NCBI GenBank assembly: GCA_012932865.1
Contig: SAXG01000010.1
Coordinates: 744,001-808,000 of the forward strand
Origin: Amylostereum areolatum
Taxonomy: Eukaryota > Basidiomycota > Agaricomycetes > Russulales > Stereaceae
DNA: 64,000 bases
Direction of reading: 5' to 3'
Each line of letters begins with the position of its first letter. The stretch's first letter is position 1. The position numbers were made by a program, and so were the translations under genes. The notes beneath the pieces are model-generated. The model saw only the letters and a list, made by a program, of their open reading frames with translations. It had not been told where the DNA came from and searched no databases. Below are positions 9,135 through 19,365 of this stretch, one piece after another.

Positions 9135-9963
9135 ATGTTTCTCACTCTCGCTCTCCTCTCGCTGGCGATGACGCACGCCGTTGCCGCCGCAGGTGGCGAC
9201 ACAAATCTCACAGCAGTAAAGGATGCCTTTGACGCGTTTGACGTATGTCCTGGGTCCATAATTCATGACGGAATTTTCAGCGATTCTGACACGAGGGTCG
9301 GGTAGATTCCAACCGACATCGACATCACATTCAACCCAACGGTCCTCCTTGAAGTCACCTTCCCCGAGACAAGCGCGCCCTCGATCGCGGTCACGGCTAG
9401 CGTACAGCTTCCTCGCAATGGCAAGCACCGGCTGCCCTGCCCTCCAACGCCTCGATCTCACGCTCGTTCGTGTTACAGCTACCGTCGGTCCTCCCACGTT
9501 CGGCATCCGCGCGGACAGCAATGACCTTCCCACCGGCCCGTTCGTCGTGGCCACGGTCGACCCCGACGCTCCCACTCCACAAGACCCCACGGAAGCGGAA
9601 ATCCGACACTTCTTGGGAGGGAACTTCAACCTGGGCCCCATCGGTGAAGACGGTGTCGCGCCGTTGACAAACTCTACTCCCGCGCTCTCCGAGTTCTTGC
9701 AACCCACACCTCCCGCCGGATCGGACGCCCACAGGCACGCTTTCTGCTTGGTTTTTCTTATCCGTGCGTGACGGCCTCTGAACGTGTTGATCAGATACGT
9801 TTTTCTGGTATTCAAGCAATCGGACGCGTTCGCCACCCAGACGTTGGTGAATTCAACGACGTCGATCGAGAATTTCGACATCAGCACGTTCGCGCAGGCA
9901 ATAGGCCTGGGCGATCCTCTCGGAGGCACGTTCATACGGGTAGCGCCTGACTCTACGGCCTAG
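9135..9963 (+). CDS. Secreted PEBP-like protein, copy 1
   Basis: Four exons, 9135-9242, 9306-9420, 9479-9734 and 9795-9963, give 215 residues. Residues 1 to about 19 form a signal peptide (hydrophobic, then Ala-rich), so the product is probably secreted. The rest is a phosphatidylethanolamine-binding fold: V-D-P-D-A-P-T-P, then R-H-F-L-G-G, then the conserved end of the ligand pocket (A-H-R-Y-V-F). Fungal relatives include carboxypeptidase Y inhibitors. The ligand here is unknown. Exon phases match the paralogue at 31108. Introns 2 and 3 start with GC rather than GT, where the paralogue has GT. Other donors break the frame, so the GC-AG reading is preferred. Confidence 0.82.
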
Positions 9964-10566
9964 ACGGCACCCATGAAGCCGACGTGCAAAGCCGTGAGTA
10001 CACGCTTTCCCTTTTTACCTTCCAACCTTACAAATGGTGTGCTACAGTATATTGGAAGGGGTCAATATCAACGTTAAAACATGGGCGAGCAATCACTTCA
10101 TTCCTGGGTCAGCTGTGAGAGTATCGGCATGCCGTTGAGTGTCGTATACAGGTTGTTGCACACGGCGAGTCCTGGACGCAATGCATGACAGTGATATCAG
10201 GCTATCGTGTTGTCCGTCCCTCTCACATGTCATCTGCTCCTAAGTACCCTCGTGAGAACCAAAATGTGAGTGCCAACTTGCATGAGTGAACTGTTCTCAT
10301 TGAATTCCTGTGCGAATCGCAACGTGCTGTTCATGTCCACGTTGTCCATGTTGGCAGCACGGGTGTAGTACGTTGACTTTCGGCGCCGCTGTCGTTTGTC
10401 CTCGGCCTCCCACTCAACTCGATACACGGGACTCGGGCCCGATGACGAAAAGGAGAAGACGACAATATATTTTTTGCTTAGATTACGACGCTGAAGACCT
10501 GCAAAACTACTCGTGGATGTACTATATGTTAATTATGAAAATATCCTCCACCTTCGCTAAACCTCG
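9964..10566. other. Intergenic
   Basis: About 600 bp between the PEBP gene and the convergent pseudokinase-like gene. I see no gene in it. Confidence 0.5.
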
Positions 10567-12227
10567 TTAAATGGCGACCCCGCCCCCGCGACCAACGACG
10601 ATGCGCGACTGAGGCGGCGGCCACTCGAGCGCCGCAGCGTAGGTCTCCGGTCCAACCCCGCGGCACAACGCCTCCCACAGCTTGCGCGCGTCCTCCGCGC
10701 CATACTCGCCCCCCATCAGCGCAGTCCCCAGCGCCCGCAGCTTCCCCGCGATCGGCGGCGCCGCGAAGATCAGCGGCGCGAGGAGGTCCGCGCACGCGCG
10801 CACGTCGCCCGCGAACGCGTCGGCGCGCCGTGCATCCAGCGTCCGCCTGGATTCCGCGTCGGTCCCTTTCTTTGCCGCGTCGGTCGCGAGCTTGCCCGCG
10901 TCTGTGGTGCGTGCTGGTTTGCCTGCGACGCCAGCCCTGATCCCGCAAAGGGGGTCGCAGTCATCAGGGTCGAGCGGGAGGTGCTCCGCCCGCGAAAAAT
11001 CGACGCGGTAGTACCGCACCGGCTGCGTCGCGCGGTCGAACCCCGTCGCGGTGCGCGCGCCGAGGGCGAGCATGACGCCGCGCGGGTCGTTGTAGGAGCC
11101 GTGGCCGATGGAGTGTTCGTGGAGGAAGGAGAGGCCCTTGAAGTGAGTATGAGCGCAGGTTAGAGGAAGGAGAGGAAGGGAGATGGTGGTTGGGTGGTGA
11201 GGGAGAGGGTCGAAGGGAGGGAGGGGGGAATGGAAATGCACGCGCACCTCGAGCGCCTGCCGCACGTAGTCTATCACGTTCGCCACCGTACACATCGGCG
11301 GCAGGTCGTCCTCGCCGTTGTCTGCCCACAGTCGCTCGAAGCAAAGCACCATCTCTTCTTCTTCGTCTTCTTCTTCGTCCGAGTAACAGTCCCCGTCTTC
11401 ATCCAAGTCCTCGTCGCCATCACGACTCGCGCTCGATGCTTCCAAATCTTTACCGCCACGCCGCGCGGCATACAATACCCTCGGCGCGGGGTTCCACGGA
11501 TCGCGCGCGAGCACGGGCGTGTCGAGCGCGGAGAGGAGCGCGAGCTCCGAGCTGGGGAAAGGGGTGCGTTTGAGCATGAGGGTGAGCGAGGCGGAGGGGC
11601 CCGAGGAGGCTGCGGCGGGTTCGACGATGATCTACGTAGTGGTCGGTGAGCATGATTGACGAGAATGAGCGAGCGGGGGGAGCGGGGACGCACCAGCTCC
11701 CGTGGATCCGCGCCCCCGTACCGCGCCATGTACTCGTCCACGATCTTCTCGAAATCCCTACACCGCGCCCGACGTCAGCCTTACCCTTGTGAATTATCCG
11801 CCTCCCAGGAACCTGGCCGGGAGGAGAGAGAAAAGACGCACACAAGATGCACCCCCGCGCCCGCACCCGACGACGACGACGACGACGCCGCGCTCGCAAG
11901 CAGATAGAACCCGCCGGCCCCCTGCCGGCCCCCTCCTCGCGATGGCCTCAGTTCTGCGGATGTGTGGTCGGGGGTTGTGGTACAGTTGGCGTCGTCCGGG
12001 GTAGGGGACTGGGGACGGGAGGCCATGCGTTCGAGGGGGTGTCCGAAGTCGTATTCAAAGCCCACAGGGGAGGAGCAAGAGTAGCAAGAGCCGTCGCTGT
12101 CGCTGTCCTCGCCGTCGCCCTCATCTTCATTTTCGTCGACCCGCTCATCCTCGTGCAGTTCACAGTCGACCTCGACCTCCTCGAGATCTGTTGGGAGGAT
12201 CGAATGCGCGAGACGCGAGGGCGGCAT
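10567..12227 (-). CDS. Degenerate protein-kinase-like protein
   Basis: Four exons read on the minus strand, 12227-11842, 11757-11694, 11631-11248 and 11136-10567, give 467 residues with all phases consistent. The N-terminal 128 residues are very acidic and Ser/Ala-rich. The middle carries a second acidic run. The C-terminal third resembles the C-lobe of agaricomycete kinase-like proteins: an E-helix followed by L-S-F-L-H-E-H-S-I-G-H-G-S where H-R-D would be, then Y-R-V-D-F-S-R-A where D-F-G would be. There is no glycine loop and no catalytic Asp/Asn, so catalysis is unlikely. Function unknown; possibly a scaffold. Confidence 0.7.
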
Positions 12228-12736
12228 CGTCCGGTTAAATCCCTGAGCGAGAATAAGGAAGGGGGGGCATAGACGGGCGGAAGGAGAAGAGTGAAGGATT
12301 AACAGAAGGAAGAGATGAAGAGGATGGAATAGGGGATAGGAGTCCCCCGTTGTGAAGGCGGAAGCAAATGCTCGGCACCCCTAATATATATAATGCGTCG
12401 TTTTATTTGCAACCCTCGTCGGCCGGTTGATGTGGGCGTAAGTATAACTGTAAGCACGTCTTGCAGAGTACGATACAAACGCGTTGAACCAGTGGCTCGT
12501 CCTACCCCCCTTGTGTGGGTCCCCGACAAGCCCTCAAGGCCTCATGCACGATCCACGATGCTCCGCCCACAAACACTTCCAAGAGATTAGTAAAGGATTT
12601 TATTGGGTGTGTGTGTCTACAACAGCCGTCCGGGTCTAGAGTAACAAGCGCGAAGATGACCTGCACGGGCGAGGATCAGAAAGGTGCATGTATGCGCGAT
12701 GGCAAGGAAAGAGGGACGTACGGGATCGTGGCGAGC
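12228..12736. other. Intergenic between two minus-strand genes
   Basis: About 500 bp. No gene seen. It holds the upstream region of the pseudokinase-like gene and the 3' end of the MPP-beta transcript. Confidence 0.5.
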
Positions 12737-14335
12737 TTAGTAGACGAGTGAGGACATGTCGGCGCGGATGCGGTTGTAGTCGAGCAGACCCTCGATGGCG
12801 CCGTACGCCGCGAGTGAGATCTAATAGAAGACAAACGGTGAGGCTCAGGTAGACATAACGAAGAAGGAAGGAAGAAAGGGCACGCACGTCCTTATCCCAG
12901 AGATACTTCTGCGCCACGCGCTTGATCTCGTCCGGCGTGACGGCGTCAACGGCCTTCTCGATCTGCAACGGCGTCATGCGCGTGCCGGTGGTGACGAGCT
13001 GGCGACCGATGTCCTCCGCGATGGCCGTCGTGCCGTCCAACCCGAGCAACAGACTCGCCTTGAGCTGGCTCTTCGCCCGCTCGACCTCGGCTCCCGTCGG
13101 CGACACGCTCATGCGCGTCCACTCCCGGAGCGTGAAGTGCATGAGATCGTCCATGTTCTGCAGGTTCTCCGACACGAGGTAGATCCCCCACAGGCCCGTG
13201 TCCGAGTACGACGTCGAGAAGGACATGTAGCTGTTCGCGAGCGAGTTGCGGGCGATGATGTCCGACAGGCGCGAGGAGAGCAACGGCGCGGAGCCCAGCG
13301 CGCGGTCCCAGTTTCCGAAGATGGACTGCATCACGAGCATCGGGAAGTAGTCCGGCGACGCCCAACCGACGCCCTCGACGGCGACGGCGATATGCGCGGT
13401 CGGGAGCGTGTCGTCGCGCACGCGGACTTCAGAACCGACAAAGTCGGGCTTCGGGTGCGCCTGGCGGCCGAGAGGGAGGGGGTTAGCGGAGACGGGTAGG
13501 GTGGAGAAGGCGCGCTCGGCGGCCTTGACGAGCTCCGCATGGTCGACGCCGCCGGCACCGACGAGCACCATGCGGTCGGCGGTGTAGTTCGTCTTGATGT
13601 AGGACGCGAGGTCATCACGCTGGATGGAGAGGATGTTTTTCTTGGGCCCGAGAATGGTGCGGCCGAGGGGTTGTCCTGCACGCACGAAGGGGTTAAACGG
13701 GGAGGAGATGGGAGTAGGGGTGACGTACTCTGGTAAGCGACGGCGTGGAGGTGGTCGAAGACGACTTCCTCGTGCTGCTTGTCAACCTCCTGCTGCTCGC
13801 GGAGAATGACGTCGCGCTCGCGCTCGACGGCGGCAGCATCGAGTTTGGAGTTTTGGAGGATGTCGGAGATGATGTCGACCGCCTGGGGCACGTCCTTGCG
13901 GAAGCTCTTGGCGTAGTACACCGTCTGTTCGCGAGAGGTGTACGCGTTGAGGTGCGCGCCGAGATTCTCGACTTCGAGCTCGAGGCCGTGTTGGGTGCGG
14001 GAGTGGGTGCCCTTGAACGCCATATGTTCGAGGAAGTGCGCGGTGCCGCTCGTCGCGTCCCGTCTCCGCGCGCGAACCTGCGTCGATCCAGACGCCGACG
14101 GTGGCCGTTTGTGCATGCGGGTGGGCTTCTGTGGCGACCGTGAGGCCGTTGGAGAGCGTGGTGACCTCGGTGAAGGGGCTCTGGGGCACCGCTGTCGCCA
14201 GCGACCTGAGAGGTGCCTGCAAACTCCGGGTCAGCCTATTTCTGACGGAAACGACCAGGAGAAAAGACGGACTGGACGACGGGCGGCGGTGCGCAGTGCA
14301 CGGCCGAGAGAGGAGGATAGAGCCCGGGAAACCAT
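12737..14335 (-). CDS. MAS1: Mitochondrial processing peptidase, beta subunit
   Basis: Exons on the minus strand are 14335-14273, 14216-13729, 13675-12888 and 12820-12737, about 473 residues once one base is discounted. This is the catalytic subunit of the matrix peptidase that removes mitochondrial presequences. The inverted zinc motif H-F-L-E-H (H-X-X-E-H) with the distal Glu is present, followed by the M16 family domains and an end typical of MPP-beta. Exon 1 encodes an Arg/Ser/Ala-rich presequence, as expected for an imported protein, and this set the start. One extra base in the CCC at 14059-14061 (plus strand) breaks the frame just before the zinc motif. The gene is essential in fungi, so an assembly error is more likely than a null allele. 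Confidence 0.9.
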
Positions 14336-14673
14336 GGGAGGAGGGAGGAGAAAGAACGGGGAGGAGAAAGCAAACGACTGGCCGTCGACGTCGACGACGC
14401 TCTCGGAACTCCCGGGAGCTTACCCGGCAACCGCCGACCCCTTTCGCGCGCCGACCCAATCACAGCCACGTGCTTTGTCCGAACTCTCCTCCCGGATCTC
14501 TCTTCCTCCTCCCCATAAACATAAACTTGTGATATACCACTCCAACCTTTGAATTTTACGCTTGGGCTCTCAAGTCATCGCGGCAGATTAACAGCGCTTC
14601 CTCTCGGCTTACTTTTATCCCGCAGATCTTCGGCCGAGGTAGTCAGCGTCTTAGTATTTTGGAAGGTACATGA
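14336..14673. promoter_or_regulatory. Divergent promoter region
   Basis: 338 bp separate the start codons of MPP-beta (minus) and the CoA-transferase (plus), so both promoters must lie here or overlap the leaders. I see no clear TATA box. Confidence 0.5.
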
Positions 14674-16639
14674 ATGTCCGACGGCACATTCCCCTCTTTT
14701 TCCATACAGGCCACGATGTCCATCGCGAGCACCATGAAAGATCCAGCTGCGTCGTTCGCACGTAACATCTGGGCAAGCCATGGCTTACCACTCAGCCTCC
14801 TCGACAGATTGCATCTCTCCGAGCACCCAGATCCTACCGTCAATTCCCACTTCAAGCTCGGGACCGCCGCTCAGGTATGCCCCATCGTCGAGTTCTCAAA
14901 TCGGATCGACGATGACACATCCTCAGACCTCTATCGGCCTCTCAGCTCTCGCCGCGTCCTACTTTCACCAGCTTCGTACCGGTGAGAGCCAAGATGTTTC
15001 CGTCGACGCCCGGCACGCCACCCTCGAGTTCAGTGCGTCACCTTTTCCACTCTGTCCCGCCGCTCGCAATAATCGAATCGCGATGCTCCAGACAGCGAGA
15101 AATATTACCTCGTCGATGGGAAACTGCACGAGAACGCGCTCTTCGACGAGCTCGCGGGCATGTACCCGACCAAGGACGGCTTCGTAAGGCTGCACACCAA
15201 CTTCACCCAGTACGCCACCCCCCCTTCCGAACTCCTTCGTCATCGTCCTTAAATATTTATTATATCAGTCACAAGCAAGGGATCCTCGACATTCTTCGCT
15301 GCCCACCGACTCGCCCCGCCGTTGAAGCTGCCCTCTCCACTTGGTCCCGCCCTTTCCTTCGAACAAGAGGCTCTCCGCCGCGGGATGTGCGTCGCCGCAC
15401 TCCGTCCGTTCGATGCCCTAGAGATGTACCCGCCTGGACGCTCCGCTAACGATGACGACGCTGCACCCGTGCGGATCACGAAGATTGGCGAGGCGCCTCG
15501 GAGGGAAAGTCGGAAGTGCGGGAGAAGGAACGTTCGCACTGGCGCTGGAGGGCATCCGAGTGCTCGATCTCACACGCGTACTCGCAGGCCCCGTCTGCGG
15601 TCGGACGTTGGCCGGTGCGTCGGCATGGAAAACAGAAAAAAAGCATGCTAACTAACGAACGGCCGTCGTCCGTCGACTAGCGCACGGCGCAGATGTCCTC
15701 TGGATCACCTCCCCCGATCTCCCATCCCTCCCCTTCCTCGACGCTGACACTTCCCAGTGGGAAACGCACCACCCAGCTCGACCTCAACACCTCCCCAGGC
15801 CGCGCCACCCTCCGCGCCCTCGCCGAAGACGCCGACGTCTTCCTCCAGGCGTACCGTCCCGGCGGGCTCGCCGCGCGCGGGTTCGGTCCAGAAGACGTCG
15901 CAAACATGCGTCCTGGGATCGTGTATGCGAGTCTGAGCGCATATCCGGAGGATTCGCTGTGGAAGGACGTGCGCGGCGTGCGTCTTGGCGGCCATTCCTC
16001 TCAAATTGAACCCTAACCCTAACTTGAATCTGCATCCCGGCGTAGTTCGACTCCCTCGTGCAAACCCTCTCCGGGTTCAACGTCGCAGAAGCACAGGCAT
16101 AGCGCCGCGCACGTAAGGGAATCCGGGGGCGACGCGACCCGTCTCCCGCCCTTCCGCGCGCTGCCGATGCAGGCGCTCGATCATGCGGCGGGGTACCTCC
16201 TCGCGTTCGGGATCGCGAGTGCGCTGGGCAGGACGATCACTGTATGCGCCTCGCCATCTCTTTCCGTGCTTTTCTCTTCTCGAAATTCACGACTTTGCAG
16301 GAAGGCGGCTCGTGGAAGGTCCACGTCTCGCTCTACGCCACCATGCGCTGGATCCGTGCCCTCGGCACGCTCGACCCCGTCACCGCGTTCGGTCCCGACG
16401 CGCACCCGCTGCCCCCGCGCGTCCTGCCGCTTCATCCAGAAGTTGAGGCAGTGAGCGTCGTGGTCCCCGTTGGCGAAGCAGTAAGCAGGATCGGGGCCGT
16501 GGATAAAGACCACGAGGACACTGTAGGTGGGACGATGACGTGCGTGCGGCACGCGGCGAGGATGGAGAAGACGCCTGTGCGCGCGGGTGTGGCGCCGAGG
16601 GGGCTCGACGCGCATCGGGCGGGGTGGCTTTCTCGGTGA
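14674..16639 (+). CDS. Family III CoA-transferase (CAIB/BAIF type), frame broken by four +1 shifts
   Basis: Exons 14674-14874, 14927-15032, 15092-15209, 15269-15614, 15681-15977, 16046-16241 and 16301-16639. Family III enzymes move CoA between carboxylic acids. The exact substrate cannot be told. Landmarks are G-I-R-V-L-D-L-T-R-V-L-A-G-P, the segment G-A-D-V-L-W, the L-D-L-N stretch, A-D-V-F-L-Q-A-Y-R-P-G-G and a late A-L-D-H-A-A-G-Y. The reading frame holds only if one base is dropped near 15345, 15503, 15758 and 16104. No further stop remains after that. This suggests insertion errors or a very recent pseudogene. It ends just before a run of 22 G. Confidence 0.75.
16009..16023. repeat. Short interstitial telomere-like repeat
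   Basis: AACCCTAACCCTAAC lies inside an intron of the CoA-transferase gene. TTAGGG is the common fungal telomere unit. With only about 2.5 copies it may be chance. Confidence 0.6.
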
Positions 16640-17524
16640 GGCGGGGGGGGGGGGGGGGGGGGGGCGAACGCCGCGAATGGAGTGGATGGGTAGGAGTCTG
16701 CATCTTCGTATGGTTGACGAACTAAGAGTAATGGCAGCAGAATGCCATTGAGTGTACCAGACATAATCTCAAGGTTCGAACTTCAAGCTTCAGAAGTCAG
16801 CCTTGCGGAAGCAGCCCATTTATTGGGCGCTATTCCGTAGGATTTAGAGCAACCTTGAACCTATCCGCGGAGCCTAGATGAGAACCTAGAGCGAGAAGTC
16901 AGAGAAATCGTCACTAGTCCGTAACGGCCGTAACCCTCGGCAACATGAGCGCATAAACGAGACTGATATGGTCGTACTAAACGCGTCGAAGGACCAATCA
17001 GACCATGCCTGAGGTTCAAAAGGTCGTTTAGAATGTGTTTACAGTCTGGAAAGGGGGGGGGGGTGCCCCCTTTCCTAGATAGGCTCACGCACCAATTGAA
17101 GTTCGAGTAGGGTGTTCCGTTGGCTCGTATTTAGGCTCAGTAGCCATGATCTTTCCGTACCGACGCAATGCCAGGTGGGGGGGAACAAACATCAGAAAGC
17201 CAATAAAGTTGTGAAGGAGGGTTGTTTTTCGAATCATTTCTAGTTCATGGCGACGCAACATACCTGAGGTCCTGAGCTGACGTTCCGAATAGACGGAGAA
17301 CTTGTCGGGTCTCGGGAATCAGTGCAGTGTGCACTGCGCATAGTGATGCATTGAGAGAAATGAGAAGTTATACACTTCGCACGGAGCACCACAACAATCT
17401 ATTTCATTCGGAATTGGAGAGCATATATTTTGTGGACGTCGGGGTCCCAGGTCTGTGGATGTTGAGAACGAAGACGAAAACGCAGCGGTTGTAACTGGGA
17501 CACACGTGGCAGAGTCGGTCTGAG
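16640..17524. other. Intergenic with G homopolymers
   Basis: No gene seen. It contains a run of 22 G at 16643-16664 and 11 G at 17053-17063, the latter followed by TG and C5, so it could pair on itself. Long G runs are difficult to sequence. Confidence 0.6.
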
Positions 17525-17764
17525 TCGCACTGCCAGCATGGCAAGGTTTCTTCTCCGGAAAAAAGGGTGGAAAGTTGTCTAGAAATAGGTAACATGTTTC
17601 CGGTGGAAAATACCTGGTGCTAAAATGGTGGAATTGATGGTGAGTTTACCATTATTTCCACCATTTTGGTACCATTTATTCACGTCTGGAAATAGGTTAC
17701 CTATTTCTAGACTAGATTCCACCATTTTTTCCCGGCAGAAAAGTCGGCCATGCTGGCAGTGTCG
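17525..17764. mobile_element. Snapback MITE, 234 bp, CACTA-like ends
   Basis: 17528-17761 starts CACTGCCAGCATGG and ends CCATGCTGGCAGTG. The two halves are near-complete inverted copies, including the CTAGAAATAGGTAAC block and the AAAATGGTGGAA block, so the whole unit can fold as one hairpin. A 3-bp TCG flanks it on both sides (17525-17527 and 17762-17764). CACTG ends with a 3-bp duplication suggest the CACTA/CMC superfamily. The assignment is tentative because a 3-bp match is weak. Confidence 0.75.
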
Positions 17765-18389
17765 GTGCATGAAAGGACTCGGTCTTCGCCGAGGCCAGAA
17801 TCCGGGTACGCCTCACTAGGTGAGCAGAGCGGCCATTGATTTGAAGACAACGTCGAAGTTTGAAGCACCTCTGAAGCCAACAAACAACGTATCCAACCCA
17901 TCCGTTCCGTTACAGGTTCTTCCGAAATCACGACGACGATGCACTCCCCGCCGCTTTGGAGCCCCGATCACTGGCATCGCGCTGAAAACGTACTCAATGA
18001 ATACTGACACACTCTCCGAGTCGAAAACCAGCCGAGCAGCTCCCATCTATACGAGACACGATAAGTGCACGCCCTACTTGTTTTCCAGAACTTGAGGCCC
18101 GGTTTTCGCTGACGACGACAGGATGTATTCGTGCAACACGACGGACACGGTGGCAGGCCGTTGTACGTGGTTGGTGCAAGGTTTATTACATCAGGATTGA
18201 CGAACACGGTAAACGTACGAATACCCACGCGTAGGGATGTTTTCCAAGAGCAGGAACCAGCGCCCGCCTCGGCCCCGCCCTTCCTAGGTGACTCAGGCCG
18301 AAATATTGCGCATCAAACGTAAACGCATAAAAAGCCGGCGAGTTTGGCTCCTAAGGCCTAAGCGGTCAGACGACCTAGATCCACCTACG
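17765..18389. other. Intergenic, upstream of the YCII gene
   Basis: About 620 bp with no supportable gene. Confidence 0.5.
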
Positions 18390-18891
18390 ATGTCAGACAC
18401 CCAATCTACTCCCAACCTGTCCGAGACCAAATTATCCCCCATCGTCGCGAGCGTGCTGTACCTCTTCTATGCGCCCTCCCCGACGGATGCTGGATTCAAA
18501 CAACGACACGCAGCACATGGGAAGGCGCACCTCGCGCACATGGGACCTATGATCGCCAACAAGACTGCCAGTACGTTCGTCGTTCGCCGGTGAGCGCTCG
18601 TCCCGGTGACGCGTAATCACTACAGAGCTCGCTGGCGTGACGGTCTCCCCCCAGTCAATCGGCAAGACGGTTCCCGAGATGGATGTGGCGGGGGTGATGA
18701 TCCTATTCGAGGCCGAGAGCCTAGAGTGGGTGCAGAGCTTTATCAAGGAAGATCCGTTCTACGTGCACAACGTCGTGAGTGAAGTTGTTTCTTGTCGTGA
18801 GCTATTCTTAGGCAGATGGCAGTGGGACCAGGAGAAAGTGGTGATCCAGCCACTGTATCTGTCGTCTGCCACGCCGTTGATCGTTACTTAA
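18390..18891 (+). CDS. YCII-related domain protein
   Basis: Exons 18390-18570, 18626-18774 and 18823-18891 give 132 residues. The fold is the small ferredoxin-like YCII domain: an N-terminal beta strand (V-L-Y-L-F-Y-A-P), a His-rich helix (R-H-A-A-H-G-K-A-H-L-A-H), then a strand ending in I-L-F-E-A and a helix before D-P-F-Y. The His and Asp of this family line a small active site in bacterial dehydrochlorinases. The function in fungi is unknown. Exon phases agree. The third exon needs the second of two nearby AGs (18822). Confidence 0.72.
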
Positions 18892-19365
18892 ACAATGGGA
18901 TTAGGATGTGTTGACGAGAGACGTACGAGGAAGGGTGGATCACCTTGGAGGGCTAGATTCAATTGAGTAGCATGTCGTCGGCTGGGAGAGGACTTCTTTG
19001 CAGAGCCCGTCAAATGAATATGGATGTGTTGACTGTAGCCGCCCCAAGCTAGCTCAGAAGAACCAAAGGGGAGTCCCGAGCAGTGCAACGAGTAGGAAAG
19101 GGAAGAACGTGGAAAGAAAGGAGTAGATGCGAGGTTGCCTTTTCCGGACAATTGTCGGTGGCGGTGGGTGGCGTCAGCGAGGCTGAGCGAGCGTCCGTCT
19201 CGTCGTCGACCACCACCACCACCACCCTCTCCTCATCGTCCCCCTCAACGACCAGCTCCTTTTCGACCTGGTCTCGCCTTCGTTTACCCTCTGTACATAA
19301 CCCGTCCCAACCCGCTCACTCACCCTCGCGCCTGTCCGCCTCTCCCCATCCCCCACTTCCCCATA
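18892..19365. other. Intergenic, upstream of the RING gene
   Basis: No gene seen. The last 150 bp are rich in pyrimidine and CCACC repeats, as in many fungal 5' leaders. Confidence 0.5.

Noticed and set aside
9735..9794. GT donors at 9751 or 9764 for the third intron of PEBP copy 1
   Set aside because: Both shift the frame of the last exon and disagree with the paralogue's exon border.
12946..14143. Long plus-strand frames across the MPP-beta region
   Set aside because: They are antisense to a clear, conserved gene and carry no domain.
12737..14335. Calling MPP-beta a pseudogene
   Set aside because: There is only one single-base break in a gene that should be essential, and all splice sites, the presequence and the zinc motif are intact.
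16741..16800. tRNA gene suggested by a GGTTCGA motif
   Set aside because: No matching A-box or cloverleaf can be drawn around it.
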